From Alistipes sp. (lineage in GTDB: Bacteria > Bacteroidota > Bacteroidia > Bacteroidales > Rikenellaceae): DNA of 11,403 nt. Of this stretch, positions 5,777 to 11,403 are shown piece after piece (the first letter of the stretch is position 1; every line of letters starts with the position of its first letter). The translations under genes and the position numbers were made by a program. The stretch lies in assembly GCA_017631135.1 (NCBI GenBank), contig JAGBTW010000179.1, positions 1-11,403 of the forward strand, in the 5' to 3' direction. The notes under the pieces were generated by a model that was not told the origin of the DNA, ran no database searches, and saw only the letters and a list, made by a program, of their open reading frames with translations.

Positions 5777-8476
5777 CTACAGTCCTGTAATACGCTTTAT
5801 CTCGTTAAGTTTATTCAGCGCTTCAAGCGGTGTTAACGAGTTAATATCTAAACCCTTGATTTGGTCGCGTATGGCAACAAGCACAGGGTCGTCGAGCTGG
5901 AACATCGACAGCTGGATATTATCCTTTGTCTCGATAGCCGAAGCTGCCACAGCACGTCGCTTGCCGCGCTCCTTGATAGCGCCACTTGGTACAATCTCGC
6001 CCGAGCCATAGACCTTTTCGAGGTTGGCAAGGATGGCCTCGGCACGCGATACGATAGAGCGAGGCATGCCCGCCATGCGTGCCACATGTATACCAAACGA
6101 GTGCTCCGTGCCACCGCGCACAAGCTTACGCAGAAAGACTATGTTGTTGTCAATCTCCTTTACGGTAACATGGTAATTCTTCACACGGGGGAGCATATTC
6201 TCAATCTCGTTGAGCTCGTGGTAATGGGTCGCAAAGAGCGTCTTTGCTGCGCCAAGACCGTTGTTATGGAGGTACTCGACCATTGCCCACGCTATAGATA
6301 TACCGTCATAGGTGCTCGTACCGCGACCAATCTCGTCGAGCAAGACGAGCGAGCGGGGCGATATGTTGTTTAGGATGCTTGCCGACTCGAGCATCTCGAC
6401 CATGAATGTTGACTCACCCTCGGCGAGGTTATCCGAAGCACCCACGCGCGTAAATATCTTATCCACAACGCCTATGCGCGCTGCCTTTGCGGGAACAAAC
6501 GAACCCATTTGTGCCATGAGCACGATGAGCGCCGTCTGGCGCAACAGTGCCGACTTACCCGACATATTAGGACCCGTGATGACGATAATCTGCTGGTCTG
6601 TGGTGTCGAGGCGCACGCTGTTAGGCACATACTCCTCGCCTATGGCCATGAGTGTCTCGATGACGGGGTGACGACCATCGGTGATGTCGATAACATCCGA
6701 CTCATCAACCACAGGGCGCACATAACGTCGCTCGGTGGCTATGCGTGCCAACGACTGCAGACAGTCAACATAGGCTATGGCCTGGGCATTGCGCTGTAGG
6801 GGCACAATGAACTGCGCGACGTATGCCACGAGCTGCTGGTATAGCTGCACCTCAATCTGAATGATGCGCTCCTCGGCACCAAGAATCTTCTGCTCATACT
6901 CCTTAAGCTCCTCGGTGATGTAACGCTCGGCATCGGTGAGCGTCTGCTTGCGTATCCACGACTCGGGCACCTTGTCTTTGTGAGTATTGCGCACCTCGAT
7001 GTAGTAGCCAAAGACGTTGTTATACGCCACCTTGAGCGAGGGTATGCCTGTAATCTCGCTCTCGCGCTCCTGCAACGCACGCAGGTAGTCCTTGCCATGT
7101 AGCGCTATGCTGCGCAACTCATCAAGCTCGGCAGATATGCCCGAGGCGATGATGCCACCCTTGTGTATTTGGTTTGTCTCGGGGTCGGGGAAGATGTCGC
7201 TCTCGAGGCGATTTACTACCCCACTCATAGCATCGAGGCGCTCAGCAAGGGCGTGCATAGCGTCGTTATCTGTCGACTCCATCATCGCCTTAACAATCTC
7301 TACGGCACGCAACGAGTGTTTGAGCTGTATAAGCTCGCGCGGCGTGATGCGCTCCGTAGCTATGCGCGATGCCATGCGCTCCAGATCACCAATAAGAGCT
7401 ATCTGCTCGCGCATAGAGTCCGCAAAGTCGCCATCCACGACGAACTTCTCAACCACATCTTGGCGCTGCGCAATCTTTCGCACATCCATCAAGGGCATTG
7501 CCACCCAGCGCTTTAGCTGACGACCACCCATGGGCGTTAAGGTGCGGTCTATGGTGTCGACAAAGCTGCAACGCGCAACGGCACTATTGGAATTGAAGAG
7601 CTCCAAGTTGCGAATTGTGAAGCGGTCAATCCACACCGAGTCACCGCGCTCGATGCGCGAGATAGAGGATATGTGTGCTGTCTGCTTGTGCTCCGTAAAC
7701 TCGAGGTAGTAGAGTATAGCACCAGCTGCCGAGATGCCCGCGCTCATGGCATCTATGCCGAAGCCCTTGAGCGACTGCACGCCAAGCTGCTTGGTGAGCT
7801 TGTCGCGGTTCACTGTCTCGGAGAATACCCACTCGTCAAGACGATAGGTGTAGTACTTCGAGCCAAACGTATCGTTGAAGCGCTCCTCCATGCCGCGCTG
7901 AAAGACTATCTCGCGGGGCTGGAGATTGGATATTAGCTTATCGACATAGGCATCATCACCCTCGGCAACATAGAACTCACCTGTCGAGAGGTCAAGAAAG
8001 GCGATGCCCGTGGTTGTCTTTGCGAAGTATACAGCCGCAAGGAAGGTGTTCTCCTTGCCCGCAACCAAGTTCTCACCCATTACGATGCCCGGAGTCACCA
8101 TCTCCACCACGCCACGCTTAACGAGTCCCTTGACCAACTTGGGGTCTTCGAGCTGCTCGCATATAGCCACGCGCTCACCCGCCCTCACAAGCTTGGGCAT
8201 GTAGTTGTCAAGCGCATGGTACGGGAAGCCCGCAAGCTCGACATACGACGCAGCGCCATTAGCACGACGCGTGAGCGTGATGCCCAATATGCCACTCGCC
8301 TTGATGGCATCCTCGCCAAAGGTCTCGTAGAAGTCGCCCACACGAAACAGCAAGATTGCATCGGGGTGCACAGCCTTGATTTGGTAGTATTGCTTCATCA
8401 GCGGGGTCTCGACATACTTTTTCTCCTTCGTTGCCTTCACCTCCGCGGTATCGCTATTTTTCTTTGGTCTACTCAT
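5777..8476 (-). CDS. mutS: DNA mismatch repair protein MutS
   Basis: This 899-aa cytosolic ATPase binds mismatches and recruits MutL. Features in order, from the chosen start: the mismatch-reading Phe-x-Glu in FRVGDFYETF (Phe49, Glu51), the connector and lever core, Walker A GPNMSGKS (635-642), an ABC-type STFMVEM signature, Walker B LVLLDEIGRG (Asp714, Glu715), the ATHYHEL switch, and a C-terminal beta-clamp motif QLSMF (855-859). Its length is normal for Bacteroidetes. An in-frame ATG at 8503 would add nine residues (MRGYRQPIA), but it overlaps the -7 promoter box (8501-8508) and lies upstream of the predicted transcript start. The ATG at 8476 is therefore preferred. Two TAG codons stand in tandem at the end (5777-5779, 5774-5776). 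The gene appears monocistronic and is divergent from deoD. All key motifs are intact. Confidence 0.97.
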   Translation of the reverse strand: MSRPKKNSDTAEVKATKEKKYVETPLMKQYYQIKAVHPDAILLFRVGDFYETFGEDAIKASGILGITLTRRANGAASYVELAGFPYHALDNYMPKLVRAGERVAICEQLEDPKLVKGLVKRGVVEMVTPGIVMGENLVAGKENTFLAAVYFAKTTTGIAFLDLSTGEFYVAEGDDAYVDKLISNLQPREIVFQRGMEERFNDTFGSKYYTYRLDEWVFSETVNRDKLTKQLGVQSLKGFGIDAMSAGISAAGAILYYLEFTEHKQTAHISSISRIERGDSVWIDRFTIRNLELFNSNSAVARCSFVDTIDRTLTPMGGRQLKRWVAMPLMDVRKIAQRQDVVEKFVVDGDFADSMREQIALIGDLERMASRIATERITPRELIQLKHSLRAVEIVKAMMESTDNDAMHALAERLDAMSGVVNRLESDIFPDPETNQIHKGGIIASGISAELDELRSIALHGKDYLRALQERESEITGIPSLKVAYNNVFGYYIEVRNTHKDKVPESWIRKQTLTDAERYITEELKEYEQKILGAEERIIQIEVQLYQQLVAYVAQFIVPLQRNAQAIAYVDCLQSLARIATERRYVRPVVDESDVIDITDGRHPVIETLMAIGEEYVPNSVRLDTTDQQIIVITGPNMSGKSALLRQTALIVLMAQMGSFVPAKAARIGVVDKIFTRVGASDNLAEGESTFMVEMLESASILNNISPRSLVLLDEIGRGTSTYDGISIAWAMVEYLHNNGLGAAKTLFATHYHELNEIENMLPRVKNYHVTVKEIDNNIVFLRKLVRGGTEHSFGIHVARMAGMPRSIVSRAEAILANLEKVYGSGEIVPSGAIKERGKRRAVAASAIETKDNIQLSMFQLDDPVLVAIRDQIKGLDINSLTPLEALNKLNEIKRITGL

Positions 8477-8500
8477 TGCAATGGGTTGTCTATATCCACG

Positions 8501-8508
8501 CAAAGGTA
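8501..8508 (-). promoter_or_regulatory. Putative -7 box of the mutS promoter
   Basis: On the minus strand this reads TACCTTTG, matching TAnnTTTG in every specified base. No good TTTG was found at the expected -33 spacing, so the promoter may be weak or need help. The transcript would start near 8494, about 18 nt before the ATG at 8476. Confidence 0.5.
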
Positions 8509-8558
8509 GTAAAAAAAATGGTATATATGGTTACGAAGTTATTTTTTTACATTTAGGC

Positions 8559-8589
8559 TTTGCGTTTAGAGAGAATAGTATTAACTTTG
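8559..8589 (+). promoter_or_regulatory. Bacteroidetes-type promoter for deoD
   Basis: TTTG (8559-8562), a 19-nt spacer and TAACTTTG (8582-8589) match TTTG-N19/20-TAnnTTTG in every specified base. The transcript would start near 8596, about 32 nt before the ATG at 8628. It shares the 151-bp divergent region with the mutS promoter. Confidence 0.8.
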
Positions 8590-8627
8590 TAAAGATATAG
8601 AACGAACAACAAAAAAAGAATAATCGT

Positions 8628-9341
8628 ATGGCAGGAAAAGTTCCTACTCCACACATTGGAGCACAGTATGGCGAGATCGCCGATAGAGTAATCATGGCGG
8701 GCGACCCCCTACGCGCAAAGTTCATGGCAGAGACATTCTTGGAGAACCCCGTGCAGTACAACAGCGTGCGTGGCATGCTCGGCTACACAGGTACATACAA
8801 GGGTAAGCGCGTCTCTGTTCAGGGCCACGGCATGGGTATCCCCTCAATCGGCATCTACACATACGAGCTCTTCAACTTCTACGACGTGAAGCGCATCATC
8901 CGCTGCGGCTCGGCAGGTGCATACCACCCCGACCTCAAGCTTGGCGACGTGGTATTCGCAATGGGCTCTTGCACCGACTCTAACTATGGTGCACAGTTCA
9001 ACCTTCCTGGCACATTTGCCCCCATTGCTGACTTCGAGCTATTGCGTGCTGCTGCAGCAAAGGCCGAGGAGCTTGGCATCGACTATAAGGTTGGTAACGT
9101 AATGGCAAGCGACGTATTCTATGGCGACGATGCCGACAACTGGAAGCAGTGGCAGAAGATGGGCGTATTGGCAGTCGAGATGGAGGCTACGGCGCTCTAT
9201 ATGAATGCTGCACGCGCAGGCAAGAGCGCACTCTGCATCTGCACCATTTCTGACTCGTTGGTACATGGCACAGCATGCTCTGCCGAGGAGCGTCAGACAT
9301 CGTTTACCAACATGATGGAGATTGCGTTTAACATCATCTAA
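8628..9341 (+). CDS. deoD: Purine nucleoside phosphorylase, DeoD type
   Basis: This 237-aa cytosolic enzyme splits purine (deoxy)nucleosides with phosphate into free base and (deoxy)ribose-1-phosphate, for purine salvage. Its length matches the hexameric bacterial DeoD class. Residues match E. coli DeoD with an offset of five: His9, the phosphate-loop GDPLRAKF with Arg29, NSVRGMLG with Arg48, IIRCGSAGA with Arg92 and Ser95, VEMEA at 183-187 for ribose binding, Ser208-Asp209 as the base-protonating acid, and AEERQTSF with Arg222. Compared with the E. coli protein the N-terminus is a few residues longer and the C-terminus stops at FNII. It has its own promoter and ends at a terminator hairpin just before the aldehyde dehydrogenase gene. 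No other nucleoside genes are adjacent. Confidence 0.95.
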   Translation: MAGKVPTPHIGAQYGEIADRVIMAGDPLRAKFMAETFLENPVQYNSVRGMLGYTGTYKGKRVSVQGHGMGIPSIGIYTYELFNFYDVKRIIRCGSAGAYHPDLKLGDVVFAMGSCTDSNYGAQFNLPGTFAPIADFELLRAAAAKAEELGIDYKVGNVMASDVFYGDDADNWKQWQKMGVLAVEMEATALYMNAARAGKSALCICTISDSLVHGTACSAEERQTSFTNMMEIAFNII

Positions 9342-9347
9342 CACATC

Positions 9348-9374
9348 AAGGGGGCGCAAGCCCCTTTCTTTATT
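9348..9374 (+). terminator. Terminator between deoD and the ALDH gene
   Basis: An 8-bp stem (9348-9355 with 9360-9367, including one G-U pair, core GGGGC/GCCCC) closes a GCAA tetraloop of the stable GNRA type and runs into TTTCTTTATT (9365-9374). The T-rich tail ends at the base before the ATG of the next gene. It terminates deoD and may limit readthrough into the dehydrogenase gene. Confidence 0.8.
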
Positions 9375-10748
9375 ATGAGCGAGATAGTCATCAACATCCC
9401 CAACATTGTAGCCGCGCAACGCACCTACTTTCGCAGCCACGAGACCCTGTCAATAGAGTTTCGCATCGATATGCTACGCAAGCTGCGCAACGCGATTATC
9501 AAGCACGAAAAGAGCCTTACGGATGCTCTATACCTCGACCTACACAAGAGCTACGAGGAGGCATACCTCACCGAGATAAGCATCGTGTTGGGTGAGATTG
9601 ACAACTTCACTAAAAACCTCGTTCGCTGGGCAGCGCCCTCAAACAAAAAGACGCCACTCAAACTCCGCCCCTCAAAGAGCACCATCATAACCGAGCCACT
9701 GGGCGTATCGCTAATCATGGCACCGTGGAACTACCCTGTTCAGCTGTTGCTTAACCCTCTCGTTGGAGCTATTGCTGCGGGCTGCACAGCCATATTAAAA
9801 CCCTCGCCATACGTTCCCAACGTATCGACGGCATTGGAGCGTCTTGTAAAGGAGACCTTCAACGAGGAGTATGTGGCTATAGTACAGGGACATCGCGAGG
9901 TAAATAGCGCACTTCTAAAGGAGCGTTACGACATCATATTCTTCACTGGCTCACCAGACCTCGGTCGCGTGGTGATGCGTGCTGCTGCCGAGAACCTCAC
10001 ACCCGTAGTCCTCGAGCTGGGTGGCAAGAGCCCTGTGGTGGTGGACAGAAGCGCCAACATCGAGGTTGCGGCGAAGCGCATAGCGTGGGGCAAGACACTC
10101 AACGCAGGTCAGACATGCATAGCCCCCGACTACCTATTATTACACCGCGAGGTAAAGGAGCAATTTATCGAGGCTTTCAAGCGCGCCATGGTAGAGCTAC
10201 ATGGCGAGGATGTACAAAAGAGCAAGCACTATGTGCGCATGGTGTCGGATAAGGCATTCGAGCGCGTGAGCAGCTACCTCAACGATGGCACTATACGCAT
10301 GGGTGGCAAGGTGGATGCCTCGGAGCGCTACATCGAGCCTACGCTCTTGGACAATGTATCGCTTGATAGCGCCGTAATGCGCGAAGAGATATTTGGTCCA
10401 GTGCTGCCAATAGTGGAGATTGAGAGCATCGAGCAAGCCATAGAGTTTATAAACGACAGGGAGAAGCCCTTGGCACTATATATATTTGGTGAGGAGAGGA
10501 GCGCCCAGCGCGTAATAGCTCACACCTCGTCGGGTGGCGCATGCATCAACGACGTCATCATGCACATAGCCAACGAGCACATGCCCTTTGGTGGCGTGGG
10601 CAATTCGGGCATGGGACGCTACCACGGTCGCGACTCGCTATACGCCTTCTCGCACCGCCGCGCAGTGCTCACCACGCCTACATGGATAGACATGCCATTT
10701 AGATATATGCCCTACAAGTGGTTTAAGAAGATTAAGAGACTGCTCTAA
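9375..10748 (+). CDS. Aldehyde dehydrogenase, class-3-like (ALDH3 group)
   Basis: This 457-aa NAD(P)-dependent enzyme oxidises an aldehyde to the acid; the substrate is not evident. Its length and N-terminus (VAAQRTYFRSHETLS, then LDLHKSYEEAYLTEI) match the short class-3 group used for fatty and aromatic aldehydes. Motifs are MAPWNYPVQL, the cofactor loop FFTGSPDLGR, the general base Glu214 in LELGGKSP, the nucleophile Cys248 in NAGQTCIAPDY, EIFGPVLP, and the C-terminal PFGGVGNSGMGRYHGRDS. The basic C-terminus (WFKKIKRLL) could touch a membrane, as in some ALDH3 enzymes. The ATG at 9375 directly follows a terminator tail and no promoter was found in the 33-nt gap, so expression may depend on readthrough or on a promoter inside deoD. 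Its stop overlaps that of the convergent WYL gene. The catalytic residues are intact. Confidence 0.93.
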   Translation: MSEIVINIPNIVAAQRTYFRSHETLSIEFRIDMLRKLRNAIIKHEKSLTDALYLDLHKSYEEAYLTEISIVLGEIDNFTKNLVRWAAPSNKKTPLKLRPSKSTIITEPLGVSLIMAPWNYPVQLLLNPLVGAIAAGCTAILKPSPYVPNVSTALERLVKETFNEEYVAIVQGHREVNSALLKERYDIIFFTGSPDLGRVVMRAAAENLTPVVLELGGKSPVVVDRSANIEVAAKRIAWGKTLNAGQTCIAPDYLLLHREVKEQFIEAFKRAMVELHGEDVQKSKHYVRMVSDKAFERVSSYLNDGTIRMGGKVDASERYIEPTLLDNVSLDSAVMREEIFGPVLPIVEIESIEQAIEFINDREKPLALYIFGEERSAQRVIAHTSSGGACINDVIMHIANEHMPFGGVGNSGMGRYHGRDSLYAFSHRRAVLTTPTWIDMPFRYMPYKWFKKIKRLL

Positions 10749-11403
10749 CGCCCAGAGCGCGAGCTATACTGATGGATAAGGTTGTCGACATAGGCCTCCA
10801 ACTCGGGGCCCTCGACAATCTCAACATCGTCCAACAAGCCCATCACAAAGCGACCTACACCCACATAGTTGCACACCTTCGTATCGAGCATCCAGCGCCC
10901 ACCATCACAAGGCGTAATGTCGCGCTCGGCCAAAGGATACTCCTCGATAAGCAGATTACGCGCCAGCATACCCAACCTCAAGCATACGCGATGCTGCTCG
11001 AAGCCCGTCATACGAAAGACATCGATATACCCCATCTCGTGGCGCTCGGCATGCTGCCACGCGCTTTCAAGCACCTCGACAGAGCCTATACGCGCAACCT
11101 TAAAGAGCTTATTCATGCCACTTTCGGGCTCGAAGCACCACACCTGAACATAGTTAGTCGTAAAGCCGAAAGGCTCGACCACCCTACTGCGCGCCACACC
11201 CGCGTGCGACGAGGCGTAGTCGACAAGCATCACCTGCAAGCGACCCTCGATAGCCTCCTGCAAGCGGTTCACGTTTTGGGCATTGCGACCCTTGACGATG
11301 CTTGATGCCATGGCTGTGCAGTTGTACACCGACGTAAGCTTCTTGCGTAGGTTTTGTTTTAGCATGTTTGTGTCATCGAGACCCTCGATGAGCTGATTTA
11401 CGA
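10745..11403 (-). CDS. WYL-domain transcriptional regulator, 5' end outside window
   Basis: The frame is open to the window edge on the minus strand; the ATG at 11365 is internal, preceded by VNQLIEGLDDTN. About 218 residues are visible. The N-terminal part is helical and basic (KQNLRKKLTSVYN, then IVKGRNAQNVNRLQEAI). A WYL-like ligand-sensing domain follows (LQVMLVDYASSHAGVARSR, VVEPFGFTTNYVQVWCFEPE, KLFKVARIGSVEVL), then a C-terminal extension (RLGMLARNLLIEEYPLAERD, VCNYVGVGRFVMGLLDDVEI). WYL domains sense small ligands or nucleic acids and regulate transcription; any DNA-binding N-terminal region would be beyond the window. The literal Trp-Tyr-Leu triad is not conserved, so the call rests on the overall strand pattern and on my memory of similar Bacteroidales proteins. 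The gene converges on the ALDH gene, with the 3' ends overlapping by 4 nt. Confidence 0.75.
   Translation of the reverse strand, partial: VNQLIEGLDDTNMLKQNLRKKLTSVYNCTAMASSIVKGRNAQNVNRLQEAIEGRLQVMLVDYASSHAGVARSRVVEPFGFTTNYVQVWCFEPESGMNKLFKVARIGSVEVLESAWQHAERHEMGYIDVFRMTGFEQHRVCLRLGMLARNLLIEEYPLAERDITPCDGGRWMLDTKVCNYVGVGRFVMGLLDDVEIVEGPELEAYVDNLIHQYSSRSGR

Noticed and set aside
8477..8503. ATG at 8503 as the mutS start
   Set aside because: It overlaps the -7 box on the minus strand and would precede the predicted transcript start; the ATG at 8476 gives a normal MutS N-terminus.
5861..8509. Several plus-strand open frames of 66-170 codons across this stretch
   Set aside because: They lie antisense to the full-length, motif-complete mutS, show no family features and follow from its GC-rich codon pattern.
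10772..11305. Plus-strand open frame of 177 codons opposite the WYL gene
   Set aside because: The minus-strand frame has a coherent WYL-like domain; the plus-strand product has no recognisable domain or signal and is Arg/His/Leu-rich, like an antisense shadow.
1..11403. CRISPR arrays, tRNA or rRNA genes, integrases, transposases or anti-phage genes
   Set aside because: No regularly spaced repeats, cloverleaf-like segments or matching protein motifs were seen on either strand.

Overview
The window looks like a Bacteroidales chromosome segment, perhaps Rikenellaceae or Alistipes-like, although the genus is a guess. Three things support this. Several promoters match the Bacteroidetes pattern TTTG-N19/20-TAnnTTTG, and classical Shine-Dalgarno sites are weak or absent. 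The gene families are typical of the order: a TPR-membrane-HTH regulator, a DUF3244-like secreted protein, a Spi/C10 peptidase homologue, SPase II lipoproteins and a WYL regulator. The intergenic repeats are also of Bacteroidetes type.

The window splits in two. The left part (1 to about 4000) is visibly AT-rich and looks accessory. It holds the 3' part of a membrane-anchored TPR/HTH regulator, a terminator whose T-run overlaps a new promoter, and three collinear genes for exported proteins. These encode a 121-aa DUF3244-like protein, a 452-aa lipoprotein with a Spi-like prodomain and a C10 (streptopain-like) domain, and a 255-aa lipoprotein with two GxW lipocalin-like repeats. In the C10 protein the catalytic Cys and His both appear to be replaced, so it reads as a pseudoprotease. 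A strong terminator (3975-4000) closes this cassette. It is the best candidate for undescribed biology here.

The right part (4055 to the end) is richer in GC and mostly housekeeping. It holds a UPF0597/CyuA-type L-cysteine desulfidase with its own promoter and terminator, a repeat-filled intergenic stretch, mutS on the minus strand, a divergent promoter region, deoD (purine nucleoside phosphorylase), a class-3-like aldehyde dehydrogenase just behind a terminator hairpin, and a convergent WYL-domain regulator cut by the window edge.

The four left-hand genes may work together as a sensing or secreted-effector module: the regulator would control the exported proteins, which would act in the periplasm or at the cell surface. 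That is inference from order and promoter placement. The right-hand genes share no obvious pathway.
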